Numbered from the stretch's first letter, positions 44,301 to 54,096 are shown. The stretch: 64,000 bases of DNA from Microbacterium aerolatum (GCF_007988825.1 NZ_BJUW01000008.1:105743-169742), one strand, 5' to 3'. The notes: generated by a model not told the origin, from the sequence alone. Made by a program: numbers and translations.

Positions 44301-45490
44301 CTCGAGACCTTACCCCGCTCCGGCTGAGGGATCGTCCGCGCAAAGGCCAGCAGGACTCCGCACGCGAGCAGCACTGCGAGCAGCGCCGTACCGCCCTGCG
44401 ACATGAACGGCAGGGGGACGCCCATGACGGGGAAGACGCCGATCACGACGCCGATGTTGATGAGCGCCTGTCCGAGGATCCAGACGGTGATGCCGCCGGT
44501 GGCGATGCGGATGAACGGGTCATCGGTCTTGCGCATGACGTGGAACGCGCCAACGGCGAAGAACGTGAACAGGGCGAGTACGACCACGCAGCCGATGAGG
44601 CCGAGCTCCTCCCCGACGATCGCGAAGATGAAGTCGTTCGCCGCTGCGGGAAGCCAGCCGTACTTCTCCTGCGAGTTGCCGAGGCCCAGTCCGAAGATGC
44701 CGCCGTTGGCCATGCCCCAGACGGCATGGATGGACTGGTAGCAGTCGTGCTCGTAGTTGCTCATGTCGGAGCAGACCGCCGTGATGCGCCGCATCCGGTC
44801 GGGGCTCACGACGGCGAGGGCGATGACGCCCACGATGCCCAGCATAACCGGCAGGATGAACAGCCGCAGCTTCACACCGGAGAAGAACAGACAGCCGAGC
44901 AGGATCAGCACGAGCACCATCGCGGTGCCGAGGTCGTTTCCTGCGATGACCGAGCCGATTGCGAGCACTGACACCGGAATCACCGGGATGAACACGTGGT
45001 GCCAGATGGCGAGTCGGGTGCGCTTGCGCAGCAGGACATAGGCGATCCACAGCGCCAGTGCGAGCTTCAAGAACTCGGACGGCTGCATCGTGAACCCCGC
45101 GATGCGGATCCAGTTGCGGTTTCCGGCGTCTTCGATGCCGAGCGGAGTGAACACGAGCAGCTGCATGGCCGTGGCGCCGATGAGCGCGGGCCACGCCAGC
45201 TTCTTCAGGAACGAGATCGGAAGGCGGCTGACCAGGAACATCAGCGGCAGGCCGACGACGGCGAACATGCCCTGCTTGAGCGCAGTGTCCATGACACCGG
45301 ACTCGGTCGCGCTGGTCGCGGAGATGACCATGATGAGGCCGAACACCGTCAGCAGAACCGCAGTGGATGCGATGAGCATGAACTCGTTCGATGGTGGCGT
45401 GAAGATGCGCCCCAGTGAGACGCGGGCGGCGAGTCCTCTGGACTGAGCGCCTCTGGACTCAGGGTTCGACGGGCGAGCCACCTGTGTCAT
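44297..45490 (-). CDS. ftsW: FtsW peptidoglycan glycosyltransferase
   Basis: 397 residues, SEDS family with about ten membrane spans; it polymerises lipid II with FtsI at the septum. Conserved loops are NRNWIRIAGFTMQPSEFLKL, AGNDLGTAMVLVLI, EKYGWLPAAANDFIFAIVGEE (shortened in part) and VFPVMGVPLPFMSQGGTALL. The ATG at 45490 has a GGGGGAG site; the longer frame lies inside murD. Its start overlaps the murD stop by 32 nt. Confidence 0.96.
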   Translation of the reverse strand: MTQVARPSNPESRGAQSRGLAARVSLGRIFTPPSNEFMLIASTAVLLTVFGLIMVISATSATESGVMDTALKQGMFAVVGLPLMFLVSRLPISFLKKLAWPALIGATAMQLLVFTPLGIEDAGNRNWIRIAGFTMQPSEFLKLALALWIAYVLLRKRTRLAIWHHVFIPVIPVSVLAIGSVIAGNDLGTAMVLVLILLGCLFFSGVKLRLFILPVMLGIVGVIALAVVSPDRMRRITAVCSDMSNYEHDCYQSIHAVWGMANGGIFGLGLGNSQEKYGWLPAAANDFIFAIVGEELGLIGCVVVLALFTFFAVGAFHVMRKTDDPFIRIATGGITVWILGQALINIGVVIGVFPVMGVPLPFMSQGGTALLAVLLACGVLLAFARTIPQPERGKVSR

Positions 45491-46991
45491 CGGCGCTCCC
45501 CCTGTCGATCCATGTGCGCACCGCATCGGCGAAGCGGCGGCCCCGATCCGCGTAGCCGGTGAACTGATCGAAGGATGCCGCTGCGGGAGCCAGCAGGACT
45601 GTGCCCCCGTCGGTGGCGATTCCCGCGGCGAGTTCCACCACGCGAGTCATGACCTCTTCAGTCTCGCCAGTGGCGACCTCATACACCCGCACCTCGGGCG
45701 CGTGTCGTGCGAATGCCGAGACGACTTCGGTGCGGGAGGCGCCGATCACCAGTGCCGCGCTGGCCGTGCGCCCGGCATCCGCGATCAGATCCGACAGATC
45801 AACGCCCTTCAAGTCTCCGCCCACGACCCATACCGCGCCAGGGTAGGCCTTCAGCGAGGAAGCCGCGGCGTGCGGGTTGGTGGCCTTGGAGTCATCGACC
45901 CAGGTGATCCCGCCGTGGCGTGCGATGACCTGGATGCGGTGTTCGTCGAGGCGGAAGGTCTCCAGTGCGCGGCGGATCGCCTCCGGCTGCGTGCCGAGAG
46001 CGCGCGCCAGCGCGCTGGCGGCCAGGATGTTCTGCACGATGTGCGGCGCGGCGAGCCCGACCCGCTCGAGGTCGGCGATCGTCGTCAGCTCGAGTGCGCT
46101 GTTGCGACGGTCGTCGAGGAAGGCCCTATCCGCGAGGATGCCGTCGACGACCCCGAGGTCGCTGGGCCCGGGAACACCGAGGTCGAACCCGATGGCCCGC
46201 GCACCCTCGATCACGTCGGCATCCTCCACCATCGCGCGCGTCGCCTCATCGGCCTTGTTGTAGACGCAGGCGACACGCGTGTTGCGGTACACGTACGACT
46301 TCGCCTCGCGGTACGCGGTGGCGCTGCCGTGCCAGACGAGGTGGTCGTCGGCGAGGTTGAGGCAGACCGACGAGTGGGGCACGAGCTGACCGGCGGGTTC
46401 GCTGCGGCCGATGTACCAGAGCTGATGACTGGAGAGTTCGACGACGAGCACGTCGAACCCGGCGGGATCGCGCACCGCGTCCAGCACGGGGACGCCGATG
46501 TTGCCGCAGGGCGCTGCCCTCAGTCCGCCCTCGACGAGCAGGCTCGCGGTGAGCTGAGTGGTGGTGGTCTTGCCGTTTGTGCCGGTGATCAGCACCCAGT
46601 CGGCTGGCGTTCCATCGGCGCGCACGACCTTGTCGCGCACGCGCCAGGCGAGTTCGACGTCGCCCCACAGGGCGATGCCGGCATCCTGCGTCCAGCGGAT
46701 GACCGGGTGCGACGGCGCGAATCCCGGGGATGCGACGACCACATCCGGAGCGAACTCGATGAGCTCGTCCGGCGCTGAGTCGAGGGAGCCGAGTACGAGT
46801 CGGGCGCCGATGACCGGTACGAGCCGCTCGTACTCCTCCGAGGCGGACTCGGAGAGGACGAGGACTTCGGCACCCAGCTCGGTGAGCGTGTCGGCGGCGG
46901 AGAATCCGGTCACCGACAGTCCGAGGACTGCCACCCGCAGGCGCTTCCAGTCGGCGTGCCAGCTGGTGAGGCCATCCAGTCTTGCGGTCAT
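45459..46991 (-). CDS. murD: UDP-N-acetylmuramoylalanine--D-glutamate ligase
   Basis: 510 residues, longer than the typical about 450. Adds D-glutamate to UDP-MurNAc-aminoacyl. Motifs are RVAVLGLSVTGFSAADTL, ITGTNGKTTTTQLTASLL (P-loop, about residue 140), LNLADDHLVWHG, DEHRIQVIARHGGITWVDDS, KATNPHAAASSL and LLAPAAASFDQF. The ATG at 46991 overlaps the mraY stop (ATGA). An in-frame ATG five codons upstream is possible. Confidence 0.96.
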   Translation of the reverse strand: MTARLDGLTSWHADWKRLRVAVLGLSVTGFSAADTLTELGAEVLVLSESASEEYERLVPVIGARLVLGSLDSAPDELIEFAPDVVVASPGFAPSHPVIRWTQDAGIALWGDVELAWRVRDKVVRADGTPADWVLITGTNGKTTTTQLTASLLVEGGLRAAPCGNIGVPVLDAVRDPAGFDVLVVELSSHQLWYIGRSEPAGQLVPHSSVCLNLADDHLVWHGSATAYREAKSYVYRNTRVACVYNKADEATRAMVEDADVIEGARAIGFDLGVPGPSDLGVVDGILADRAFLDDRRNSALELTTIADLERVGLAAPHIVQNILAASALARALGTQPEAIRRALETFRLDEHRIQVIARHGGITWVDDSKATNPHAAASSLKAYPGAVWVVGGDLKGVDLSDLIADAGRTASAALVIGASRTEVVSAFARHAPEVRVYEVATGETEEVMTRVVELAAGIATDGGTVLLAPAAASFDQFTGYADRGRRFADAVRTWIDRGSADDTGGSPVEP

Positions 46992-48097
46992 ATCAGGGTG
47001 AGCCATTCGACGTAGAACAGACCGATCGCGGACACCGCGAGGAGACCGGCGATGATCCAGAGGCGCACGACGATCGTCACCTCGGGCCAGCCCCGCATCT
47101 CGAGGTGGTGGTGGAAGGGGCTCATCAGGAACAGCCGCTTGCCGCGTGTGACCTTGAAGTAGGTCCGCTGCAGGATCACCGATCCGGAGGACAGCACGAA
47201 GATGCCGGCGATCACGAACAGCAGCAGCTCGGTGCGGGTGAGGATCGCCATGGCGGTGATGACGCCACCGATCGCCATGGAGCCCACATCGCCCATGAAC
47301 ACCTTGGCCTTGGGGGCGTTCCACCAGAGGAACCCGACGAGGCCGGCGGCGAAGGATGCCGCGACTATCGCGAGGCTGAACGGATCTCGCACCTGATAAC
47401 AGGCATCCAGCGCGTCGGCCTCGACGCCGGTTCCGACGCAGGACTGCTTGAACTGCCAGAACGCGATGAGGCTGTACGCGCTGACCACGAAGACGCCCGC
47501 GCCGGCCGCGAGTCCGTCGAGGCCGTCGGTGAGGTTGACGCTGTTCGATGTCGCGATGCCGATCACGGCGATCCAGATCAGGTAGACGATCCAGCCGATC
47601 ACGACCCCGAAGGCGAACAGGTTCAGCCACGTGATGTCGCGGAACAGGGAGATGTAGCCGCTCGCGGGCGTCTGCTCGTACTGGTTCGGGAAGTTCAGCG
47701 CCACGACGCCGAACGGCACCATCACCAGGAGCTGGCCGATCACCTTCCGCCAGCCGGAGAGACCGAGGCTGCGCTGCGAACGCACCTTCATGTAGTCGTC
47801 GATGAAGCCGACGGCGCCGAAGCCCACCATGAGCCAGAGCACGAGGATGGCGGACAGCGCTGGGGTGCTGCCGCCGGCGATGACGCCGGCGAAGTAGCCC
47901 ACGATGGTGCCGACGATGAAGATCACGCCGCCCATGGTCGGCGTGCCGCGCTTGGCCTCGTGGCTCGGGTTGGCGACGTCCTCGGGGGTGCGGATGACCT
48001 GCCCCCAGCCCCACCGCCGGAACAGCCGGAGGAAGACGGGAGTCAGGAAGAGGTTGAAGGCGAGCGATATCGCCGCCGCCATGAGGAGTGATCTCAC
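46988..48097 (-). CDS. mraY: Phospho-N-acetylmuramoyl-pentapeptide transferase
   Basis: 369 residues, ten membrane spans. Moves phospho-MurNAc-pentapeptide onto undecaprenyl phosphate, making lipid I. Conserved acidic motifs are GTPTMGGVIFIVGT, GFGAVGFIDDYMKVR (Mg-binding Asp pair), NSVNLTDGLDGLAAG and FMGDVGSMAIGGVI, with PFHHHLEMRGWPE near the C-terminus. The start is GTG at 48097, overlapping murF by 4 nt. Confidence 0.97.
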   Translation of the reverse strand: MRSLLMAAAISLAFNLFLTPVFLRLFRRWGWGQVIRTPEDVANPSHEAKRGTPTMGGVIFIVGTIVGYFAGVIAGGSTPALSAILVLWLMVGFGAVGFIDDYMKVRSQRSLGLSGWRKVIGQLLVMVPFGVVALNFPNQYEQTPASGYISLFRDITWLNLFAFGVVIGWIVYLIWIAVIGIATSNSVNLTDGLDGLAAGAGVFVVSAYSLIAFWQFKQSCVGTGVEADALDACYQVRDPFSLAIVAASFAAGLVGFLWWNAPKAKVFMGDVGSMAIGGVITAMAILTRTELLLFVIAGIFVLSSGSVILQRTYFKVTRGKRLFLMSPFHHHLEMRGWPEVTIVVRLWIIAGLLAVSAIGLFYVEWLTLI

Positions 48098-49506
48098 GAG
48101 AACAATTCTCCCAGACGATCGCCGAGATGCCGCAGCCCCACGGAGTTGGATGATTTCACGAGCACTCGGTCTCCCTCGCGGAGTTCGGTGCGCAGGTACT
48201 CGTACGCGGCATCCTGGTCGGGCAGATGCACCGCCTCGCTGTCCCAGGAGCCTTCGCCGACTGCCGCGAGGTACAGGCGGCGCGCCTCGGGTCCCACCAC
48301 GACGATGCGGCGGATGTTGAGGCGGACGGCGAGCAGACCGATCCGGTCGTGCTCCTCCCCCGCGTTCTCGCCGAGTTCGCTCATGGCGCCGAGGACGGCG
48401 ACCGTGCGCTCGTCTGGACCGGTGATCTGCGCGAGGGTGCGGAGGGCCGCAGCCATGGAGTCCGGGCTGGCGTTGTAGGCGTCGTTGATGATGCGGACGC
48501 TGTCATTGCCCATCGGCTGCATGCGCCAGCGTTCAGCGACCTCGACCGACTCGAGTCGTGCGATGGCATCGGCGAGCGGAACGCCGAGCACACCGGCGGC
48601 AGTGATCGCCGCGAGTGCGTTGCCGACGTGGTGCGCGCCGAGCACCTTCAGGTGCAGCGTCTGCGTCTCGCCGTCGGCTGTGATCGTCGCGCGGGTGCCG
48701 GAGGCCTCGACATGGATGTCGGATGCTCTGACATCGGCGTCGGCGCCCTGGCCGAAGCCCATGACGGTCATGCCGCGGCGCTCGGCCGTCTCCCGCATGG
48801 CCGCCACACGCGGGTCGTCGATGTTGAGCACGGCGACGCCGCCGGGGCGGGATGCCGTGATGAGCTCCGCTTTCGCCTTCGCGGTCTCCTTGATTCCGCC
48901 GAACCCGCCGGCGTGGGCCATGCCGACCATGAGGATCACGGCGAGATCCGGCTCGACGAGCCCGGCCAGGCGGGCGATGCTTCCCGGGCCTGCGGCACCG
49001 AACTCGCTCACCAGGAATCGGGTGTTCTCGGTGACGCGCAGCATGGTCACCGGCGCGCCGACCTCGTTGTTGTAAGAGTCGATCGGGGCGACGGTCTCGC
49101 CGGCGGACTCGAGGATGCGGGCGAGGAAGTTCTTCGTGGTGGTCTTGCCGTTGGATCCGGTGATGCCGACGATCTTCAGCATCCCGCCCGCGCGCACGCG
49201 CGCGACGACAGCCGAGGCGAGGGCGGCAAGGGCATCCACCACGTCGGGGACGACGATCTGCGAGACCGCGTCATCGACCAGGTGCTCGACCAGGGCGAGG
49301 GCGGCACCGTTCTCGACGGCTGCGCCGACGAACCGGTGTCCGTCGGTCTCTGCCCCGGGCTTCGCGACGAAGATGCCGCCGTGGGTCATCTTGCGTGAAT
49401 CGGTGTCCACCACGCCGTTCACGACGGTGTCTGCGGTGTCGGGGTCGACAGGGTGAAGATCACCGCCCGTGATGGTTGCGATCTCGGCAAGCGACAGGGC
49501 GATCAT
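48094..49506 (-). CDS. murF: UDP-MurNAc-tripeptide--D-alanyl-D-alanine ligase
   Basis: 470 residues. Adds D-Ala-D-Ala to complete the stem peptide. ATP loop GITGSNGKTTTKNFLARIL (about residue 115), SEFGAAGPGSIARLAGLVEP, AVLNIDDPRVAAM, INDAYNASPDSMAAAL and AVLGAMSELGENAGEEHD. It starts 28 nt after ftsI. murE, which in many actinobacteria lies between ftsI and murF, is not here. Confidence 0.97.
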   Translation of the reverse strand: MIALSLAEIATITGGDLHPVDPDTADTVVNGVVDTDSRKMTHGGIFVAKPGAETDGHRFVGAAVENGAALALVEHLVDDAVSQIVVPDVVDALAALASAVVARVRAGGMLKIVGITGSNGKTTTKNFLARILESAGETVAPIDSYNNEVGAPVTMLRVTENTRFLVSEFGAAGPGSIARLAGLVEPDLAVILMVGMAHAGGFGGIKETAKAKAELITASRPGGVAVLNIDDPRVAAMRETAERRGMTVMGFGQGADADVRASDIHVEASGTRATITADGETQTLHLKVLGAHHVGNALAAITAAGVLGVPLADAIARLESVEVAERWRMQPMGNDSVRIINDAYNASPDSMAAALRTLAQITGPDERTVAVLGAMSELGENAGEEHDRIGLLAVRLNIRRIVVVGPEARRLYLAAVGEGSWDSEAVHLPDQDAAYEYLRTELREGDRVLVKSSNSVGLRHLGDRLGELFS

Positions 49507-49534
49507 GACGTCTCCATGCGCGGCGCAGTGCCGG

Positions 49535-51316
49535 CTATTTGAACTTCGGGAGCAGCTCGTCCATCGGCTTTGTGGACGGTGAGACTCGGTAGGTCTTCAG
49601 CACCTGAGTCATCGCCTTCTGGAAGGCGGGCGCTGTAGCTGCGGATCCCCTTATTCTAAGCGGCTCGTCGAGGGTGACCACGACGACGTACTGGGGATCC
49701 TCGGCCGGAGCGAACCCCACCATGCTGGTGTAGTAGACGCCCGGCTTGTAGCCGCCCTTGTTGTCCGGCACCTGCGCCGTGCCCGTCTTCGTGGCCGCCC
49801 GATACCCGGGGATCTCGATCTGCTCGGCCAGGCTGCCCTGCACGGACACGTTCTCCAGCATCCGCGCCACGGTGTCGGCGGTGGATTCGGAGATGATCTG
49901 CTCGTGCTTCGGATCGTCCCGTTCGACCACGGTGCCGTCGGCGAGCGTGCACGACTCGATGAGCGACAGATCGATCTTCTCGCCGCCGTTGGCGATGGCC
50001 TGGTAGGCGCCGGCGAGCTGGGGGGCGGTCACGGTGAAGTACTGGCCGAAAGTCGTGGTGTACAGCGACTGCGAGTCCCACTCGGAGACCGGGTGGATCG
50101 TCCCGGACTCCTCACGGGGGAAGTCGATCGTCTTGTCGCCGACACCGAACTTCTTCATGTAGTCGTAGCGCACCTGTGGGTCGACCATGGTGCCGAACTT
50201 CGACAGTGCGACGTTGGACGAGTCGATCAGTGCTCCGGCGAGCGTGTAGTTGTAGGCGCCGTGCACGAAGGCGTCGTTGACGACGGCTCCGTTCGGGAAC
50301 GTCTCATGGCTCGCCGCGGACACCGTGGTGTTCATGTTCACGGCTCCGGAGTCCAGCACAGCGGATGCGGTGATCGCCTTGAACGTCGAGCCCGGCTCGA
50401 ACGACCGTCCGAAGACGCGTGTGCCCCAGTCTTCCGGCGACGACGCGTCGAGGTCGTTGGGGTCGAGGGCGGGCCACTCGGCTGCGGCCCGGATCTTGCC
50501 GGTCTCGACCTCGAGGACGAACGCCGTTCCTGCCTTCGCGCCCTGCTTCTGAGCCTCCTCGGCGATCATCTGCTGCATGTACCACTGCAGGTCGCTGTTG
50601 ATGGTGAGCTGCACGGTACCGCCGTCGACGGCGTCGACCGTACGGTCGCTGCCGGGGATGATGACGCCGTCCGTTCCCCGCAGATAGGTGCGCTCACCGT
50701 TCTCCGGCGAGAGGCACTGGGCCTGCATCTGCTCGATGCCGGCCTGGGCCTTGCCAGCGCTGTCGAGGTAGCCGACGACGTTTCCGGCGACGGCGCCGTT
50801 GGGGTACACGCGCGTCTCACGCGGGATCGGGTGCACGTAGCTCAGGCCGAGGTCGCGAAGCTTCAGGTATTCGGCGGTGCTGAGCCCCTTCTTGAGGGGG
50901 TAGTACTGCGATTCCGGATTCGCCGCGAGCGTCTCTGCCACGCCGGCGCGCAGCTCGTCGGCATCCAGCCCCGTGACCTCGGCGATCTGGTCGGCGGCTT
51001 CGTGCCAGGGCGTCTCGGGCGGGTTGTCCTCGTTCTCCTCGAGCAGCTTCATGACCTTCGGGTCCATCTGCGCGTCGTAGACCTTGGTGCTCGAGGCGAG
51101 GAGGGTGCCGTTCTCGTCGACGACGGAGCCGCGGTTGCCGCGGAGCGTCTCGGTGTAGCCCAGCTGACCGACGTGCAGCGAATCCGCGACGTGGTCGCTC
51201 GCGCTGACGACCTGGATGTCGACGAGCCGGACGACGAATGCGGCCAGGACGGCGAGGATCACCGCGAGGGCGACCACGGTCCTCCGGCGAGGTCCGCGCG
51301 TGGCTCGAGTCGTCAT
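49535..51316 (-). CDS. ftsI: Septal penicillin-binding protein (FtsI / PBP3-like)
   Basis: 593 residues, monofunctional class B transpeptidase. One N-terminal membrane span (TVVALAVILAVLAAFVVRLV), a dimerisation domain (RGNRGSVVDENGTLLASS), then the catalytic domain with SxxK in EPGSTFKAITASAV (about residue 310), SxN in IDSSNVALSKFG, and KTG in ATKTGTAQVPDN. Cross-links septal peptidoglycan together with FtsW. Confidence 0.97.
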   Translation of the reverse strand: MTTRATRGPRRRTVVALAVILAVLAAFVVRLVDIQVVSASDHVADSLHVGQLGYTETLRGNRGSVVDENGTLLASSTKVYDAQMDPKVMKLLEENEDNPPETPWHEAADQIAEVTGLDADELRAGVAETLAANPESQYYPLKKGLSTAEYLKLRDLGLSYVHPIPRETRVYPNGAVAGNVVGYLDSAGKAQAGIEQMQAQCLSPENGERTYLRGTDGVIIPGSDRTVDAVDGGTVQLTINSDLQWYMQQMIAEEAQKQGAKAGTAFVLEVETGKIRAAAEWPALDPNDLDASSPEDWGTRVFGRSFEPGSTFKAITASAVLDSGAVNMNTTVSAASHETFPNGAVVNDAFVHGAYNYTLAGALIDSSNVALSKFGTMVDPQVRYDYMKKFGVGDKTIDFPREESGTIHPVSEWDSQSLYTTTFGQYFTVTAPQLAGAYQAIANGGEKIDLSLIESCTLADGTVVERDDPKHEQIISESTADTVARMLENVSVQGSLAEQIEIPGYRAATKTGTAQVPDNKGGYKPGVYYTSMVGFAPAEDPQYVVVVTLDEPLRIRGSAATAPAFQKAMTQVLKTYRVSPSTKPMDELLPKFK

Positions 51317-51335
51317 GCTGCTGCTCCCATCTTCG

Positions 51336-51914
51336 TCAGCGGGTCGAGGGGCTGGGGAGGCCGTCGGTGATGGCCGGGGGAAGGTCCGGATCGACGGCGG
51401 TGCTCTGGGTTTCGTCTGCTTGCGCCTGCGCGGCGGCGGCGGCCTCTGCTGCCTTGGCGTCGAGCAGGGCGTTGTCGACGGCGCCTACGCCGGTCGGGTC
51501 GACGGTCGAGCGCCATCCTGCGCCGGTGTTCGCGCCGAGGACGGCGGAGTCGCTCAGTCGCAGGTACGAGGCGGAGCCGGCGACGACCATCCCGAGCTCG
51601 GACGCCTCCGTCGCCAGGTACTGAGGCGAGGCGATTCCGGCGAGGTCGTCCTCCAGGGCGCTGGTCTGCAGGTTGAGTTCGCGCTGCTGCGAGGTGAGGT
51701 CGGCCAGCACGTAGGAGTCGTGGGTGATCGCGAGCGAGAGCCCGATCTGAGCTGCGCCGATGGCGAAGGCGCCGCCGAGCGCGATCAGCGCGTATGCGAG
51801 CTTCGGCCGGCGGCGGGGGGACGGCGCGGTGACAGGCCTGAGCGTTCGCGAGGGACGGGTCTGCGCGGGCCCCTTCGGCTGCGGCAGCATCGCTGCGGCG
51901 GTGGCGCGACTCAT
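51336..51914 (-). CDS. ftsL: FtsL-like bitopic cell division protein
   Basis: 192 residues. A basic N-terminus, one membrane span ([20 protein letters not shown], about residues 39-60), then a short coiled coil ([20 protein letters not shown]) with [20 protein letters not shown], as in FtsL/DivIC proteins. A low-complexity Ala/Gln tail ends the protein. Sequence identity across FtsL is low; assignment rests on layout and on its position between rsmH and ftsI. The ATG overlaps the rsmH stop by 4 nt. Confidence 0.85.
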   Translation of the reverse strand: MSRATAAAMLPQPKGPAQTRPSRTLRPVTAPSPRRRPKLAYALIALGGAFAIGAAQIGLSLAITHDSYVLADLTSQQRELNLQTSALEDDLAGIASPQYLATEASELGMVVAGSASYLRLSDSAVLGANTGAGWRSTVDPTGVGAVDNALLDAKAAEAAAAAQAQADETQSTAVDPDLPPAITDGLPSPSTR

Positions 51915-52849
51915 GCGGCCTCCCTTACTCGTTCTGCGGCGCGCAGGCGCACCGGAATGGCGCGCGGGTTGCGCGCCTTCTCTTCATCGCTGGCGAGTTC
52001 GGCGCCCTTGGTGAGGGTGCGGAACCGTGGCGCGTGCTCCGGCAGCTCGACCGGGAGGCCGGCCGGAGCAGTGGATGCCGACGCTGCCGCGAACGCCTGC
52101 TTGACGAGGCGGTCCTCCAGCGACTGGTAGCTCATGACGACGATGCGGCCGCCGACCTTCAGCGCGTCCATCGCTGCCGGGATGGCGTCGGCCAGCACGC
52201 TCAGCTCGGCGTTCACCTCGATGCGCAGCGCCTGGAAGACGCGCTTGGCGGGGTGTCCGCTGCGCTGGGCGGCTGCCGGCGTCGCCTTCTGAAGCAGATC
52301 GACGAGGTCCTGCGACCGGACCATAGGGGTTGTGTCGCGGGCCTGGACGATGAAGCGGGCGTAGCGCGCGGCGAGCTTCTCCTCGCCGTAGCGCTCGAAG
52401 ATGCGGCGGAGGTTGCCCTCGCTGTAGGTGGCCAGGACCTCTGCGGCCGTCACGCCCTTGGTCTGATCCATCCGCATGTCCAGCGGGGCGTCCTTCGCGT
52501 AGGCGAATCCGCGGTCGGCTTCGTCGAGCTGCAGCGAGGAGACGCCGAGGTCCATGAGGATCGCCGAGGCGCCCTGCGCGTGCAGGCCGATCTCGTCGTA
52601 GACGGTGTGCACGAGCGTGATCCGGTCGGCGAAGCGCTCCAGGCGCTGCCCCGCGATGCGAAGCGCGTCGGTGTCCCGGTCGAGCCCGATGAGCCGGATG
52701 TTGTCGAAGCGCTCGAGCAGTGCCTCGGAGTGGCCGCCCATGCCGAGCGTGGCATCGACGACGACCGCGCCATCGTGCTGCAGCGCCGGGGCCATCAGCT
52801 CGATGCAGCGCTCGAGGAGTACGGGGGTGTGGATGTCGCGGAGATTCAT
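51911..52849 (-). CDS. rsmH: 16S rRNA m4C1402 methyltransferase
   Basis: 312 residues. SAM-dependent N4-methyltransferase for 16S rRNA. The family start [21 protein letters not shown] loop [56 protein letters not shown] and [18 protein letters not shown] are all present. The ATG at 52849 is used; the longer frame has no family match. It follows mraZ by 100 nt. Confidence 0.97.
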   Translation of the reverse strand: MNLRDIHTPVLLERCIELMAPALQHDGAVVVDATLGMGGHSEALLERFDNIRLIGLDRDTDALRIAGQRLERFADRITLVHTVYDEIGLHAQGASAILMDLGVSSLQLDEADRGFAYAKDAPLDMRMDQTKGVTAAEVLATYSEGNLRRIFERYGEEKLAARYARFIVQARDTTPMVRSQDLVDLLQKATPAAAQRSGHPAKRVFQALRIEVNAELSVLADAIPAAMDALKVGGRIVVMSYQSLEDRLVKQAFAAASASTAPAGLPVELPEHAPRFRTLTKGAELASDEEKARNPRAIPVRLRAAERVREAA

Positions 52850-52949
52850 GATCGTTTTCCGGTGACCTTGGCCCTGATCCCCCTCCGCATCTCGACCCGG
52901 CACCGGGGAAGTGTGTCGGGGCGGGAGCGGCGGGGCATCACAGCCGAGG

Positions 52950-53381
52950 TCAGAAGAGTCCCGGAATCACCTCCTGCTCCAGTTCTGAGTACGTGTCCTC
53001 GCCGGCGGCGAGGTAGTCGTTCCAGGCCGCGGCATCCCAGATCTCGGCGTGTGCGCCGACGCCGGTGACGATGAGCTCCTTCTCGAGCCCCGCGTACTGG
53101 CGGAGGTGTCCTGGAATGGTGATGCGGTTCTGGCTGTCGGGCATCTCTGCGCTGGCCCCCGAGAGGAACATGCGCAGGAAGTCACGGGCCTGCTTGTTGC
53201 TGAGCGGCGCTTGCCGGATCCGCTCGTGCATGGCCTCGAACTCGGCGGTGCTGAAGACGTACAGGCACCGCTCCTGGCCGCGGGTGACGACGATGCCGCC
53301 GCCGAGATCCTCACGGAACTTCGCCGGCAGGATGACGCGACCTTTGTCGTCGAGCTTGGGTGAGTGCGTACCCAGCAACAT
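52950..53381 (-). CDS. mraZ: Transcriptional regulator MraZ
   Basis: 143 residues with two SpoVT/AbrB-like repeats: [20 protein letters not shown] near the start and [20 protein letters not shown] near residue 85. MraZ forms a ring-shaped oligomer that binds short tandem repeats upstream of its own gene and controls the dcw cluster. Candidate repeats lie 40-70 bp upstream (see the entry at 53421). Ribosome site GGGGGTGATGGCCG precedes the ATG. Confidence 0.97.
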   Translation of the reverse strand: MLLGTHSPKLDDKGRVILPAKFREDLGGGIVVTRGQERCLYVFSTAEFEAMHERIRQAPLSNKQARDFLRMFLSGASAEMPDSQNRITIPGHLRQYAGLEKELIVTGVGAHAEIWDAAAWNDYLAAGEDTYSELEQEVIPGLF

Positions 53382-53420
53382 CGGCCATCACCCCCTCTAC
53401 GTCCGGCCAACTCGAGGTGA

Positions 53421-53450
53421 GCCCCACTTTACTCCACTTTGCTCCACATT
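53421..53450 (-). promoter_or_regulatory. mraZ: MraZ-box-like triple direct repeat
   Basis: On the minus strand three 10-bp units read AATGTGGAGC, AAAGTGGAGT and AAAGTGGGGC, with exact 10-bp spacing of GTGGRG. They lie 40-70 bp upstream of the mraZ ATG. Tandem TGGG/GTGGG-type repeats at helical spacing are the known MraZ target. Confidence 0.75.
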
Positions 53451-53530
53451 CATATGAGCAACGGTGAAAATGATGCCATATCGCCCGGCACGCGTGACAC
53501 CGCTCCCCCGTCATTCCGCGGGAAGTGCGG

Positions 53531-53579
53531 GTGGAGCGCAGGTGGAGGGCAGTGGAGGCCCAGTGGAGGAAAAGTGCTC
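53531..53579 (+). promoter_or_regulatory. Second GTGGAG repeat array, opposite orientation
   Basis: On the plus strand GTGGAG occurs at 53531, 53542, 53552 and 53563, and a degenerate GTGCTC at 53574, spaced 10-11 bp. It lies between the DUF3040 terminator and the first array and points the other way. Confidence 0.55.
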
Positions 53580-53591
53580 AGAAACGCAAAA

Positions 53592-53620
53592 AGACCCGGA
53601 TGCCGTGGGCATCCGGGTCT
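53592..53620 (-). terminator. Intrinsic terminator of the DUF3040 gene
   Basis: A perfect 13-bp stem (53592-53604 with 53608-53620), 3-nt loop, followed on the minus strand by TTTTT. This is the most classical terminator in the window and isolates mraZ from upstream transcription. Confidence 0.88.
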
Positions 53621-53632
53621 GTGAAGTGGAGG

Positions 53633-54022
53633 TCAGTGGCCGTCTTGGCGACGATCCCAGCGATCGTTCATGCGGTCCATGAAGGAGGCCGAGCCCTGCG
53701 GGGACTTGGACGAGGGGTTCTTCGTCTGACGCGCGGGACCGGTTCGACGCGTCGGAGTGACGGCGAGGATGACACCGGTGAGCATCGCCGCGAAGCCGAT
53801 CACGCCGACGATGATGCTGACGACCGGGCCGAGCTGGCCGCCGAGCGCCACACCTGCGACGAGAGCGCCAATGCCCACGAGCAGCAGTACGGCACCGTAG
53901 ACGAGGTTGCGATAGCTCAGGGTTCGATCCCCCGAAGGCGCGCTGACGATGTCAGCGTCGTTGTGCAGGAGATGGCGTTCCATCTCATCGAGCAGACGCT
54001 GCTCCTGTTCAGACAGTGGCAT
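53633..54022 (-). CDS. DUF3040 membrane protein
   Basis: 129 residues. It begins PLSEQEQRLLDEMERHL, the signature of DUF3040, followed by a short link, two adjacent spans (YGAVLLLVGIGALVAGVALG and VVSIIVGVIGFAAMLTGVIL) and a basic tail (SASFMDRMNDRWDRRQDGH). It commonly sits beside mraZ in actinobacteria; its function is unknown. A GGGGGG ribosome site precedes the ATG. Confidence 0.92.
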   Translation of the reverse strand: MPLSEQEQRLLDEMERHLLHNDADIVSAPSGDRTLSYRNLVYGAVLLLVGIGALVAGVALGGQLGPVVSIIVGVIGFAAMLTGVILAVTPTRRTGPARQTKNPSSKSPQGSASFMDRMNDRWDRRQDGH

Positions 54023-54096
54023 GACGCCCCCCTCGGGTTAAGTGTCTTCCAGTCTACGCGCGCAGAACCGCGGAGGCTAGGTTTCGGCTGAGAACC

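Noticed and set aside
40764..44327. Open frame of 1187 codons opposite ftsQ, murC and murG
   Set aside because: Same antisense shadow effect; no start signals or recognisable motifs.
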